A stretch of DNA of 64,000 bases, taken from positions 1 to 64,000 of the forward strand of contig JANWZS010000008.1 in assembly GCA_025054855.1 (NCBI GenBank), read 5' to 3'. A program made the position numbers and the translations under genes. Under the pieces are notes generated by a model, which saw only the letters and a list, made by a program, of their open reading frames with translations, was not told the DNA's origin and did not search any database. Source of the stretch: Candidatus Nitrosocaldus sp. Lineage in GTDB: Archaea; Thermoproteota; Nitrososphaeria; Nitrososphaerales; Nitrosocaldaceae. This document shows, one piece after another, positions 27,060-35,940 of this stretch. Numbering within the stretch: position 1 is the stretch's first letter; the number at the start of each line of letters is the position of its first letter.

Positions 27060-28091
27060 GTGAGGTATGTTGATCTAGATGGTGGCATACTCATTGGTGA
27101 GAACGTAACATCTATGGATGCTGATGCCCTAGTGCTCGACTGCGATGGCACGCTAGTGAGGATAAACAGATCCTATAACGCATGCATAGTAGAGACAGCA
27201 GGGAGGGTACTCTCCATGATGTTGGGGGATGGTTGGAAGGGGTTTGTGGATGAGCAGATGATACTTGCATTCAGGATGAGTGGGGGGTTCAACAACGATG
27301 TGGATACCACTTATGCATGCATACTTGCAGCGCTAGCATACACTAGCGATGCGCAGGATAAGGATGCCAGTCTTGAAAGCGCTAGGAGATTTGCACATGA
27401 GATGGCTAGACATGCAGATTCCAGAGGTGTAGAGTCTGTTGAGGAGTACCTGGCAGGTATAGGCAAGGCTCAAGCAGTTAAGGCTGCAAGGGAGTACACG
27501 GGTTACCCAGGGCTTGTAGGCTCAAGCATGCTTGCAACGCTCTTCGATGAGCTCTTCTATGGCAGCGAGCTGTTCAGGAGGATGCACGGTATAGAGCCTA
27601 GGTTCAACCATGGTAAGGGGTTCATAGAGTATGATGAGGTAGTGGTCAGCAGGGAGTGCCTGAGCATCCTTAATGATATCTTCCATGGCAACGTAGCGAT
27701 AGTCTCTGGAAGGAGCAGGATAGCAGCAGAGTATGCGTTGAGGGAACTTCTAGGGTACTTCAACATCAGCGCCTCGGTATTCATAGAGGATGAGGACAAG
27801 TATGTGAAGAGGAATGGTATAAAGATGAACGTAGTTAAGCCTAGCCCATATGCGCTCCTCAGATCCCTCAAGACCATGGATGCAAATAGTGCCATAGTGG
27901 TTGGGGACTCTGCTGAGGATCTGATAATGGCTAGGAGTGTAGCAAGCAATGGTTACAGTACGTACTTCATCGGTGTGTATGGCACAAGCATAGATGCGGA
28001 GAAGCAGAGGCAGATGTTCATGGATATGGATAGTGATGCGATACTGGAGAATGTTAACCTACTACCAAGGTTACTTGCCAGCAATACCTAA
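27060..28091 (+). CDS. HAD-family phosphatase in the his cluster, candidate histidinol-phosphate phosphatase
   Basis: 343 residues, GTG start at 27060. The four HAD motifs are present: LVLDCDGTLVRIN (nucleophile Asp near residue 31), IVSGRSR, the Lys in VVKPSPYALL, and VVGDSAEDLIMARS. A large helical cap of about 170 residues separates motifs I and II. The gene sits between hisC and hisB. No HisN, PHP-type or HisB-N phosphatase is present in the window, so this protein is the obvious candidate for the missing dephosphorylation of histidinol phosphate. Family membership is seen; the substrate is inference from location. Confidence 0.82.
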   Translation: MRYVDLDGGILIGENVTSMDADALVLDCDGTLVRINRSYNACIVETAGRVLSMMLGDGWKGFVDEQMILAFRMSGGFNNDVDTTYACILAALAYTSDAQDKDASLESARRFAHEMARHADSRGVESVEEYLAGIGKAQAVKAAREYTGYPGLVGSSMLATLFDELFYGSELFRRMHGIEPRFNHGKGFIEYDEVVVSRECLSILNDIFHGNVAIVSGRSRIAAEYALRELLGYFNISASVFIEDEDKYVKRNGIKMNVVKPSPYALLRSLKTMDANSAIVVGDSAEDLIMARSVASNGYSTYFIGVYGTSIDAEKQRQMFMDMDSDAILENVNLLPRLLASNT

Positions 28092-28105
28092 CTACTGCTA
28101 TACCC

Positions 28106-28115
28106 TTTATATAAT
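28106..28115 (+). promoter_or_regulatory. TATA-like box inside the his cluster, before hisB
   Basis: TTTATATAAT ends 22 bases before ATG 28138. It suggests hisB starts its own leaderless transcript and decides between ATG 28114 and 28138. Confidence 0.55.
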
Positions 28116-28137
28116 GCTGTTACATCCTACTCTGGAG

Positions 28138-28722
28138 ATGCAGGGGAGGAGGTCCAGGGTAGAGAGGTCTACCAGCGAGACGAGCGTTGAGGTTGAGGTC
28201 AACATGGATGGGGATGGCTCATACAGCGTAGAGACTGGAGTAAGGTTCCTCGACCATATGATAGCATCTATATCAAGGCACTCTATGGTGGATGTGAGGC
28301 TCAAGGGTATCAGCAGGGATGGAATAATGCACCACCTCATAGAGGATACAGCGATAGCGCTTGGGAGTGCACTGGACAAGGCCTTAGGAGGCAGGGAAGG
28401 CATAGAGAGGTTCGGTTATGCTATCGTGCCTATGGATGATGCACTGGCACTAGCATCCATAGACCTGGTGAGGAGGAGTTACCATCTGATAGATCTGAAG
28501 GTATCATCTGCGAGGATAGAGGACATGGCGAGGGAGGATGTGGAGCACTTCTTCGCCTCACTGGCATCGAACATGGATGCGTGTGTGCACGTAGTAGTGC
28601 AGTATGGTAGCAACGATCACCACAAGGTTGAGGCGGCATGCAAGGCACTTGCTGTGGCGCTCAGACATGCATCGAGCATAAACCCCAAGAGGAGTATAGC
28701 GAGCACGAAGGGCAGCATCTGA
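28138..28722 (+). CDS. hisB: Imidazoleglycerol-phosphate dehydratase
   Basis: A 194-residue monofunctional HisB without a phosphatase domain. Manganese-binding and catalytic motifs are TGVRFLDHMIASISRHS, MHHLIEDTAIALGSAL, DDALALASIDL, REDVEHFFASL and DHHKVEAACKALA. The frame is open further upstream, but the TATA-like box at 28106-28115 and family alignment (homologues begin a few residues before RRSRVERSTSET) support ATG 28138 over 28114 or 27994. Confidence 0.94.
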   Translation: MQGRRSRVERSTSETSVEVEVNMDGDGSYSVETGVRFLDHMIASISRHSMVDVRLKGISRDGIMHHLIEDTAIALGSALDKALGGREGIERFGYAIVPMDDALALASIDLVRRSYHLIDLKVSSARIEDMAREDVEHFFASLASNMDACVHVVVQYGSNDHHKVEAACKALAVALRHASSINPKRSIASTKGSI

Positions 28723-28777
28723 CCATCCGATGATTGTGGTGGTGTAGGTTTTTATCTGCCATTGGAGTACTCTCCCT

Positions 28778-29383
28778 GTGGTCATAGCCATATTCGATTA
28801 CGGTGCTGGCAACATATTCAGCATAAAGGTTGCGCTAGAGAGGTTAGGTGCACAAGTCTCAGTGATAAGGGGCATGGATGACCTTGCGTATGATGCGCTC
28901 GTGCTCCCAGGTGTAGGCAACTTCGATCCCGCCATGAGGAGCATCAGCCAGTACAGGGACAGGTTGAGGGATGCCATAGCATCTGGCATGCCAATGCTTG
29001 GGATATGCCTGGGCATGGAGATGCTCTTTGAGAGGAGTGAAGAAGGTACGCTCCAGGGTCTGAGCATCCTTGCTGGTGATGTGGTCATGCTGCCCAAGAG
29101 CGTCAAGGTTCCCCACATGGGCTGGAACAGGTTGAGGATGAGTGATGATAGCGATAGCATCCTCCTCAACGGTGTAGAGGATGGTGCATGGGTATACTTT
29201 GTGCACTCTTACCATGCCAGGCCTAGGGATGCTGGCATAGTGAAGGCGTCGTGTAGGTATGGTGTAGAGTTCCCAGCGGTCATAGAGCATGGCAGCCTAT
29301 TCGGTACTCAGTTCCATCCAGAGAAGTCTGGGGCGAAGGGCATGAGCATGCTGAGCAACTTCCTCGCATACGTGAAGAGATGA
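28778..29383 (+). CDS. hisH: Imidazole glycerol phosphate synthase, glutaminase subunit
   Basis: Supplies ammonia from glutamine to HisF. The 201 residues have the class I amidotransferase triad: Cys in MLGICLGMEML near residue 75, and His and Glu in FGTQFHPEKSG near 180. The start is GTG 28778 (VIAIFDYGAGN). Between its stop and hisA is a 46-base poly-purine run rich in G, described separately. Confidence 0.95.
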   Translation: MVIAIFDYGAGNIFSIKVALERLGAQVSVIRGMDDLAYDALVLPGVGNFDPAMRSISQYRDRLRDAIASGMPMLGICLGMEMLFERSEEGTLQGLSILAGDVVMLPKSVKVPHMGWNRLRMSDDSDSILLNGVEDGAWVYFVHSYHARPRDAGIVKASCRYGVEFPAVIEHGSLFGTQFHPEKSGAKGMSMLSNFLAYVKR

Positions 29384-29385
29384 AT

Positions 29386-29423
29386 GGGATGGGGGAGGGA
29401 GGGGGAGGAGGGGAGGAGGGGAG
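29386..29423 (+). other. G-run tract between hisH and hisA with quadruplex potential
   Basis: GGGATGGGGGAGGGAGGGGG meets the four-G-run rule with short loops, followed by further GGAGGGG repeats up to 29423. The 3' end (GGGGAGG) is close enough to ATG 29430 to act as a very strong Shine-Dalgarno element, so the tract may control hisA translation or pause transcription. Confidence 0.6.
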
Positions 29424-29429
29424 GTCCCA

Positions 29430-30155
29430 ATGATGATAATGGCAGCTATAGACCTGATGGATGGGAGGGTCGTGAGGCTCACAAAGGGGGACCCAGAGAA
29501 GCGGACAATATACAGCGATGACCCAGTAGGCGTTGCAGTGACCTGGGCTGAGCAGGGTGCGGATGCCCTGCATGTGGTTGATATAGATGCAACGCTCTCC
29601 CTTGCAAGCAACAGGAGTGTGGTTGAGAGGATAAGCAGGAGTGTGAGCATACCAGTGCAGGTGGCTGGAGGTATAAGGAGTATTGATGCTGCGGTATCCA
29701 TGCTTGAGCACGCACACTCTGTAGTCATAGGCACCCTTGCATTCAGGGATGAGCATGCACTATCCGAACTCCTTGCACGCTATGGCCATGGTAGGATAGT
29801 GATAGCATTGGATCACATAGATGGCATGGTCAGGATAGATGGGTGGAGGGACGGTGCAGGGCTTCACGTCCACGATGCACTAAGGCACTTTGGTGCCGTT
29901 GGTGTTAGGCGCTTCCTCTTAACCGATATAGGCAGGGATGGCACGATGGGAGGTATGAGCAGCACAGCCCTTGGGATGATCAGGTATGCAAGCGAAGCAG
30001 GGTTCGAGGTGATAGCATCTGGGGGTATAACGACTCTGGACGATGTTGCGATGGCAAGGGAGTCTGGGGCATCTGCGATCATACTGGGCAAGGCGCTGTA
30101 CGAGGGGAGGATAAGCATACCTGCCGCAAAGGCCATGGCAGTGGCAGGCAGATGA
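29430..30155 (+). CDS. hisA: ProFAR isomerase (phosphoribosylformimino-AICAR-P isomerase)
   Basis: A TIM-barrel isomerase of step four. The 241 residues hold the N-terminal catalytic Asp in AAIDLMDGRVVRL, GGIRSIDAAVSML, the second catalytic Asp in LTDIGRDGTMGG, and the phosphate loop ASGGITTLDDV. ATG 29430 and 29433 are both possible. The DxxGxDGT motif and half-barrel repeat separate it clearly from HisF downstream. Confidence 0.95.
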   Translation: MMIMAAIDLMDGRVVRLTKGDPEKRTIYSDDPVGVAVTWAEQGADALHVVDIDATLSLASNRSVVERISRSVSIPVQVAGGIRSIDAAVSMLEHAHSVVIGTLAFRDEHALSELLARYGHGRIVIALDHIDGMVRIDGWRDGAGLHVHDALRHFGAVGVRRFLLTDIGRDGTMGGMSSTALGMIRYASEAGFEVIASGGITTLDDVAMARESGASAIILGKALYEGRISIPAAKAMAVAGR

Positions 30156-30197
30156 GGTTGGGGTTAAATTAAATTATTCCTCACCCCTCTCTACACA

Positions 30198-30965
30198 GTG
30201 CTCACGAAGAGGATAATCCCCTGCCTGGATGTGGATAAGGGTAGGGTGGTCAAGGGTGTGCACTTCAGGGATATAAGGGATGCTGGAGACCCAGTGGATC
30301 TGGCTAGACACTACAGCAGGGATGGTGCCGATGAGCTCGTATTCCTTGACATAACTGCGAGTGAGGAGCATAGGGGTACCATGGTTGAAGTGGTCAAGGG
30401 TGTAGCAAGGGCCATAGATATACCGTTCACCGTAGGCGGGGGGATAAGGGGTATGGAGGATGCTAGGGCGATACTCCTTGCTGGTGCAGACAAGGTATCC
30501 ATAAACACCGCTGCAGTGAATAACCCCTCGCTCGTAACGGATCTGAAGGACCTGTTTGGTAGGCAGTGTGTAGTGGTTGCCATAGATGCGAAGGGCAGCA
30601 TGAGGGATGGAAGTAGGTTCTACGAGGTCCACATATACGGGGGGAAGAGACCTACTGGCATGGATGCAGTAGAGTGGGCGAAGAGGGTTGAGAGGCTAGG
30701 TGCAGGGGAGATACTGCTCACTAGCATAGATAGGGATGGTACAAGGGATGGTTACGATCTGGATCTGACTGCTAAGGTCAGCAGTGCTGTGAACATACCT
30801 GTGATAGCATCTGGGGGAGCGGGTAGGCCTGAGCATATGCTTGAGCTGTTCAAGCATACGGGTGCTGATGCTGCACTTGCAGCATCTATCTTCCACTACG
30901 GGCATTATACGGTAAGGGATGTGAAGGCGTACCTTAAGGCCAATGGCGTAGATGTCAGGTTGTAG
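30198..30965 (+). CDS. hisF: Imidazole glycerol phosphate synthase, cyclase subunit
   Basis: Partner of HisH, making imidazole glycerol phosphate and AICAR. The 255 residues show the catalytic Asp residues in [17 protein letters not shown] and [14 protein letters not shown], plus phosphate loops [10 protein letters not shown] and [10 protein letters not shown]. It starts at GTG 30198. It is the last his gene seen; hisI and hisE (the cyclohydrolase and pyrophosphohydrolase) are absent from the window and must lie elsewhere. Confidence 0.95.
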   Translation: MLTKRIIPCLDVDKGRVVKGVHFRDIRDAGDPVDLARHYSRDGADELVFLDITASEEHRGTMVEVVKGVARAIDIPFTVGGGIRGMEDARAILLAGADKVSINTAAVNNPSLVTDLKDLFGRQCVVVAIDAKGSMRDGSRFYEVHIYGGKRPTGMDAVEWAKRVERLGAGEILLTSIDRDGTRDGYDLDLTAKVSSAVNIPVIASGGAGRPEHMLELFKHTGADAALAASIFHYGHYTVRDVKAYLKANGVDVRL

Positions 30966-31363
30966 GGTAGGATGGTAGTGTGGGCTGAAGCAGATCTATA
31001 GTGTAACCTTACGTACAAGCACATGTAGGTTGATACACATGTACCCTTGCTATATTATAACCTGTAGGAAGATGATAGTAACAGCAGTCTCCTTGCTTGC
31101 TTACCTGATAGCCATCAGGCTAAACATACTGATTCCTCAACGATGACTGGCATGTATGGGATGAACTATCCCATACATACATACATACGTGCAGATTCCC
31201 ATGCACACTTGCCCAATCGTGTCATGTAACCTGCTTCATCCCAGCCTGCTACTCTTAAATCAAAATAGATGAGATGCCTTTCCTACAGTTGAGGTAATTA
31301 TTGTAACACTTCTACCTTACATAATACTAAAAAGTTCATAAATAAGCATGTGTATACTAGCAT
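30966..31363. other. Non-coding gap after hisF with a strong hairpin
   Basis: About 400 bases. It holds an 11-bp perfect hairpin (31152-31178, listed separately) running into ACAT tandem repeats. An A/T-rich stretch at 31322-31345 is the likely promoter of the zinc-ribbon gene. No gene of more than about 25 codons is convincing. Confidence 0.5.
31152..31178. repeat. 11-bp perfect inverted repeat, 5-base loop
   Basis: ATGTATGGGAT, loop GAACT, ATCCCATACAT. The right arm continues into (ACAT)n up to about 31188. It could be a terminator of the his transcript or a structured leader element; there is no U-run directly after it. Confidence 0.7.
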
Positions 31364-31513
31364 ATGGTAGAGGCGTACTGCGTCAAGTGTAGGAGGAAGG
31401 TGGAGATGAAGAGCCCCACACAGGTGACCATGAAGAATGGCAGACCCGCGGTGAAGGGTACATGCCCCATATGTGGTACAGTCCTGTACAGGATAGGTAA
31501 GGCAAGCAGATAA
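31364..31513 (+). CDS. 49-residue zinc-ribbon protein (DUF5679-like)
   Basis: The short frame ATG 31364 to TAA 31513 gives two CxxC pairs (YCVKCRRKVEM and GTCPICGTVLYRIGK) around a conserved core with KNGRPAVKGTCP. This matches the small zinc-ribbon proteins labelled DUF5679. One zinc ion is expected. Function is unknown; the size and basic character would suit binding to nucleic acid or to the transcription machinery. Confidence 0.85.
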   Translation: MVEAYCVKCRRKVEMKSPTQVTMKNGRPAVKGTCPICGTVLYRIGKASR

Positions 31514-31544
31514 GAGCATAGTGCAGTCAACCCCTTCCCCCACT

Positions 31545-32489
31545 TTATTTCGTGTCTAAATCCTTCAGATTGCATACCCTTGGGAGGGCACGCTTGTGCC
31601 TGCTCGACCTCAGCAGGTGCATCACCCTCTCCACCTTCTCCTCCTCTACCCCTAGCATGCTCGTGGTCTCATTCACACTCATCCCCATATCGAGTATGCA
31701 GTAGAGTATAGAATCTATCTCCTCATAGCTCATACCGAGTTCCTGCTCAGCATAATGCCCCTTCCAGAGCATAGGGCTACTCCTCTTCCTTATTATGGCA
31801 TCGTCTATCTGCAGATGCCTGGCAAGTTCCCTAACCTGGACCTTGTAGAGCCCTGCTATAGGGAGCAGGTCCGCCGCACCATCCCCGTACTTTGTGTAGT
31901 AACCCAGCATGAGCTCGCTTCTATCACTTGTGCCAAGCACTAGCCTATCGTTGATATTTGCGTAGTAGTAGAGGATGCACATCCTCAACCTTGCGAGGAG
32001 GTTCCCTGAGGCGACCATCTCCTTAACGCTTCTACTTCTGTCACCATCCCCTACCTCGCCTACTCCTACTCCTACTCCCCCACCCCCTCTCCCCCTACCC
32101 ATACCCCTCAACCTATCCACGAGCAGGGAGTGTACATCCCCAACCTCTATGACCTCATGCTCTATACCTATCCTCCCAGCAAGCCTTATGGCATCGTCAA
32201 CATCACTTGCTGGTGTTATACCGCTATGGGGTATTATGAGAGCGACTACGCTACCCTTACCCCTCCCGTACCCATGCATAGCCTCTGCTGCCAGTGCAGC
32301 AACGACCGACGAGTCTAGACCCCCGCTCAGGCCAAGGACGTAGCCATCCTTCCCTGATGACCCTAGTGTCTTGGATAGGAAGAGTTCTATCCTCTTCCTC
32401 ACGTATCCATAGTCTAGAGATGCCACAACCCTCTCCAGGAGGTCCCCTATGGCCATACCTCTTCCATCTGTTCTCTTGCTGTGATCCAT
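31545..32489 (-). CDS. nadE: NH3-dependent NAD+ synthetase
   Basis: Amidates nicotinic acid adenine dinucleotide using ammonia and ATP. The 314 residues include the PP-loop LGLSGGLDSSVVAAL near residue 53, VALIIPHS, ARLRMCILYYYAN, LVLGTSDRSELMLGYYTKYGDGA and IAGLYKVQVREL. A low-complexity insert of Gly, Val and Arg (residues about 131-152; DNA 32045-32110, TACTCC repeats) lies between the first and second halves of the catalytic domain, in a loop that is short in normal homologues. There is no glutaminase domain. Confidence 0.94.
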   Translation of the reverse strand: MDHSKRTDGRGMAIGDLLERVVASLDYGYVRKRIELFLSKTLGSSGKDGYVLGLSGGLDSSVVAALAAEAMHGYGRGKGSVVALIIPHSGITPASDVDDAIRLAGRIGIEHEVIEVGDVHSLLVDRLRGMGRGRGGGGVGVGVGEVGDGDRSRSVKEMVASGNLLARLRMCILYYYANINDRLVLGTSDRSELMLGYYTKYGDGAADLLPIAGLYKVQVRELARHLQIDDAIIRKRSSPMLWKGHYAEQELGMSYEEIDSILYCILDMGMSVNETTSMLGVEEEKVERVMHLLRSSRHKRALPRVCNLKDLDTK

Positions 32490-32497
32490 CTTATAGG

Positions 32498-33895
32498 TTA
32501 CTCGACGTGGTGGTAGTGTATGAGCTGGTCGTAGAACCTCACAGTCTTTATGTTCATGAACTCAAGCATCCCGTACCTCGAGAGCTCCCTGCCAAACCCA
32601 CTCTTCTTCACACCACCAAACGGTACCCTAGGGTCTGAGATGACCACATTGTTGATGGTTACTAGACCAGCCTCTATCGACCTGGCAAGCCTCTCAGCCC
32701 TGTCTAGATCAGTCGTCCATACGCTTGCACCCAGCCCAAACTCTGAGTCGTTGGCAAGCCTTATGGCCTCCCTCTCATCATCAACTATCATTATGGGTGC
32801 AACTGGACCGAAGACCTCCTCCCTGACTATCCTCATACCCTCCTTCACCTTGGTTATGAGCGTGGGGGCGTAGTAGTAGCCCTTGCTCCCCACCCTCTCC
32901 CCACCGACCAGTACCTCTCCCCCCTCCATCACCGTCTCCCTGACTATACCATCTATGTACTCTAGCGCATGTCTGTTCACTACTGGACCAAGATCGGTAT
33001 CATCATGCATAGGATCGCCTACACGCATACGCTCGGCCTTCCTTGCAAACGACTCTATGAACTCCTTCGCTACACTCCTCATCACTATGAACCTCTTGCT
33101 CGCTATACAACTCTGTCCATTGTTGATGAACCTGCCCTTCACCGCTGCACTGGAAGCCTTGTCTATGTCAGCATCATCCAGCACTATGAACGGATCGCTA
33201 CCTCCAAGCTCCAGTACGCACTTCTTAACATGCATGGCTGCTCTAGATGCTACTCTTGCACCTACCTCAACACTACCGGTGAATGTTACGGCATCCACTG
33301 GTGAGTCTATGAGCATCTCCCCAACCCTGGCATCACCTATGACTACAGAGAATATGCCTAGGTTATCCACGCTGGAGAAGATCCTCTCCAGCTCCTTACC
33401 GCACTGGAGGGTTGTGCTCGATGGCTTCATCACTATCGTGTTGCCAGCCATGAGCGCTGGTGCAGCGAACCTTATGCCCTGCCAGTAGGGGAAGTTCCAG
33501 GGCATTATGCTCCCTATGGTGCCTAGGGGCTCGAAGGCTATGAATGTCTTCCTTGCATCAGTTACTGTAACCTCATCGTCTATGAAGTGCTCCCCGTTAT
33601 CCGCAAAGTACTCTATGGTCCATGCACACTTCTCCACCTCCGCCCTTGCTTCCCTTATGGTCTTGCCCATCTCCATTGTCGCTGTCCTGGCCAGGTTATC
33701 CCTCTCCTTGCGCAGTATGCTTGCAACCTCATATAGTACGGATGCCCTCCTATGCGTATCCCTCCTCCAGTGCTGGAATGCCTCCTTGGCACTCTTCACC
33801 CTTGCTATAACCTGATCCCTGCTCATGACAACATGCTCCCCTACAACCTCTTCACTTGCAGGGTTTATCGTGACTATCCTATCGCTACTCATCAT
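32498..33895 (-). CDS. NAD(P)-dependent aldehyde dehydrogenase, succinate-semialdehyde type
   Basis: Start set at ATG 33895 (MMSSDRIVTINPASEE); a longer frame to 34003 has an unlikely N-terminus. The 465 residues contain IMPWNFPYWQGIRFAAPALMAGN, the cofactor Gly in FTGSVEVG, the general base Glu in LELGGSDPFIV, and the nucleophile Cys in NNGQSCIASKR. The pattern best fits succinate-semialdehyde dehydrogenase relatives, which could link to the succinate semialdehyde node of the 3-hydroxypropionate/4-hydroxybutyrate cycle or to PHA precursor metabolism. Substrate is inferred. It is 9 bases from nadE, so probably co-transcribed. Confidence 0.88.
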   Translation of the reverse strand: MMSSDRIVTINPASEEVVGEHVVMSRDQVIARVKSAKEAFQHWRRDTHRRASVLYEVASILRKERDNLARTATMEMGKTIREARAEVEKCAWTIEYFADNGEHFIDDEVTVTDARKTFIAFEPLGTIGSIMPWNFPYWQGIRFAAPALMAGNTIVMKPSSTTLQCGKELERIFSSVDNLGIFSVVIGDARVGEMLIDSPVDAVTFTGSVEVGARVASRAAMHVKKCVLELGGSDPFIVLDDADIDKASSAAVKGRFINNGQSCIASKRFIVMRSVAKEFIESFARKAERMRVGDPMHDDTDLGPVVNRHALEYIDGIVRETVMEGGEVLVGGERVGSKGYYYAPTLITKVKEGMRIVREEVFGPVAPIMIVDDEREAIRLANDSEFGLGASVWTTDLDRAERLARSIEAGLVTINNVVISDPRVPFGGVKKSGFGRELSRYGMLEFMNIKTVRFYDQLIHYHHVE

Positions 33896-34049
33896 CCTAT
33901 CATCGAGCGATGGGGTATAAAAATAATCTGCATGATACGTAAATGGTTGGCTTAAGTATAGGCTATGCTGATCATAGCATAAGCCTGCATTGGATGTTGA
34001 CACAATAAACTTAATAACTTTAATGTCATACCCTTAGTAGGTGCTAGAG

Positions 34050-34619
34050 ATGGAGAATAGGAGCAACGAGTATATCGATTCGGTAGAAAAACTACTCGAT
34101 TCGCTGGCATTGCTACGCAAAATACCGCAGTTCAGGGCGTTCATGCCTCTAAGAGTTATAGAGGTTACAGAGGAGGCACTCCTAAACTATATCAGAGCCA
34201 GCTCAAACCTGGCAGTTAACATAGCAGAGTACTACATGCTGCTGAGCGCAGCATCGCTCGAGGCTAGCAGGAAGGCTGCTCTAAGGATAGCAGAGAAGAA
34301 GGATGATGAGGATGCTAGGAAGGCATGGATAGATGTATTCGAGCAGGAGTTCAATGAACTCTTCAGATCGCAGAGGTTTGGTAACGTTGTTAATAACATG
34401 ATCACATCTTACAGTGATCTTCTGAAGGGTGTAGCAAGTATAGTGGAGGCTTACTTCAAGGAGTTGGGACTTCCAACCAGGAGTGAGATGGATAGCGTGT
34501 ATAGGGAGATGGTCAAGATGAAGCGTGATATAGCAAACATCAATGAGGAGGTGAAGAGGTTGAGGGAGCGTCTGGATAGAAGGGATGAGGAGATCCACAA
34601 CACCTCGTTGGTAAAGTAA
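34050..34619 (+). CDS. phaE: Class III polyhydroxyalkanoate synthase subunit PhaE-like
   Basis: A helical 189-residue protein from ATG 34050 (GTG 34041 also possible). The C-terminal signature GLPTRSEMDSVYREMVKMKRD followed by a coiled coil is the part of PhaE shared across the family. The first 100 residues are a variable helical region. PhaE has no catalytic residues and activates PhaC. The phaC gene follows after about 100 bases with its own TATA-like box, so the two may be transcribed separately or together. Confidence 0.85.
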   Translation: MENRSNEYIDSVEKLLDSLALLRKIPQFRAFMPLRVIEVTEEALLNYIRASSNLAVNIAEYYMLLSAASLEASRKAALRIAEKKDDEDARKAWIDVFEQEFNELFRSQRFGNVVNNMITSYSDLLKGVASIVEAYFKELGLPTRSEMDSVYREMVKMKRDIANINEEVKRLRERLDRRDEEIHNTSLVK

Positions 34620-34692
34620 CAACAACCCTTATTTTTGGACATAATTCTTCTATTATAAGTTATAATTATTTCCCAGAAATGCACCATAAGAG

Positions 34693-34700
34693 TTAAATAT
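34693..34700 (+). promoter_or_regulatory. TATA-like box before phaC
   Basis: TTAAATAT ends 23 bases before ATG 34724 and supports that start over GTG 34703. Confidence 0.45.
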
Positions 34701-34723
34701 TTGTGGTACAATCTCATAGTGAG

Positions 34724-35806
34724 ATGGAGAGTTACACTACGCTTGTGCAGGTGATGATGGAGAGCATCACCAGATACCAGGAGGGTCTGCTGAAGACACA
34801 GGAGTTGATGGAGAGGAACAGGGTGGAGGTTGGCTCAACACCCCACGATGTCATATACGTTGGTAGGAAGATAAGGCTACTGCACTACAAACCTGTGATG
34901 GATGCTAGGAGCCTGCATCCAGTACCTGTAATAGTCACATACGCACTTATAAACAAGCACTACATACTCGACCTGCAGGATGACAGGAGCTTTGTAGGTA
35001 ACCTCATCAGGCAGGGGTTCGATGTGTACATGGTCGACTGGGGTACCCCAGAGCCCATAGACAAGCATCTCACGTTCGATGATTACATTGGTAGGTACCT
35101 TGATAGGCTTGTGGATATGGTGAGGAACAGTAGTAGTGCAGAGAAGGTCACGCTGCTGGGATACTGCCAAGGAGGCACCATGAGCACCATGTACACAGCA
35201 CTCAAGCAGGAGAAGGTTGCCAACCTAGTCACGATAGCGCCAGTTATAGACACGGAGAAGGATACCAGTGTAGTGGCAAACTTGTGCAAGAGCATAGATG
35301 CGGATAGGATAATAGATACCTATGGCAATCTACCGGCGGAGTTCCTTCACAGGTTCTACATGATGCTCAAACCATTCACCCAAGGCATCTACAAGTACAT
35401 AAACCTGCTGGATAACCTTGACGATGAGTACTTTGTATCTAACTTCCTTAGGGTGGAGAAGTGGTTATTCGATACCCCTGCTATAGCAGGAGGACTCTTC
35501 AAGCAGTGGATAAACGATATATACAAGGATAATGCCCTAGTCAAGGGCAGGTTCTTCCTCTGTGGCAAGAGGATAGACCTGAAGAGCATAGAGGTACCAT
35601 TACTGAATATAGTTGCCAGTGATGATCACCTGGTTGCCCCAGAGTGCAGCATACCCCTGAACTACCACGTATCCAGCGAGGACAAGATGCTCAGGGTGTA
35701 CAACTGTGGCCATATAGGGCTTATAGCGAGTAAGTTATCCCAGAACAAGGTACTGCCAGAGGTGGGTAAGTGGCTCAGGAGTCGGGGCAGGAACAGCACG
35801 ATCTAA
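34724..35806 (+). CDS. phaC: Class III polyhydroxyalkanoate synthase, catalytic subunit
   Basis: Polymerises 3-hydroxyacyl-CoA into storage polyester on the granule surface. The 360-residue alpha/beta-hydrolase has the lipase-like box LLGYCQGGTM with the catalytic Cys near residue 148, the Asp in VASDDHLVAPE and the His in NCGHIGL. It also has VYMVDWGTPEP and the cap region. Start chosen at ATG 34724 from the TATA box. Substrate chain length cannot be read; class III enzymes usually favour short chains. Confidence 0.94.
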   Translation: MESYTTLVQVMMESITRYQEGLLKTQELMERNRVEVGSTPHDVIYVGRKIRLLHYKPVMDARSLHPVPVIVTYALINKHYILDLQDDRSFVGNLIRQGFDVYMVDWGTPEPIDKHLTFDDYIGRYLDRLVDMVRNSSSAEKVTLLGYCQGGTMSTMYTALKQEKVANLVTIAPVIDTEKDTSVVANLCKSIDADRIIDTYGNLPAEFLHRFYMMLKPFTQGIYKYINLLDNLDDEYFVSNFLRVEKWLFDTPAIAGGLFKQWINDIYKDNALVKGRFFLCGKRIDLKSIEVPLLNIVASDDHLVAPECSIPLNYHVSSEDKMLRVYNCGHIGLIASKLSQNKVLPEVGKWLRSRGRNSTI

Positions 35807-35903
35807 CATAAATTTTATATCTACTTACATTATCCAATATAGTATTTAGAATATAACGCTCCAGATCCTTCCTTATATCATTTATAAGGCATGCAGATAG
35901 CAT

Positions 35904-35928
35904 GTTTGCTTGCTTGCTTGCTTGCTTG
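35904..35928. repeat. (TTGC)n microsatellite
   Basis: About six TTGC units in the gap between the convergent phaC and alpha/beta-hydrolase genes. Confidence 0.85.
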
Positions 35929-35940
35929 ATCTCTGCCCTA

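Noticed and set aside
31077-31150. 24-codon hydrophobic frame after hisF
   Set aside because: Too short, no promoter, and it ends within unstructured sequence before the hairpin.
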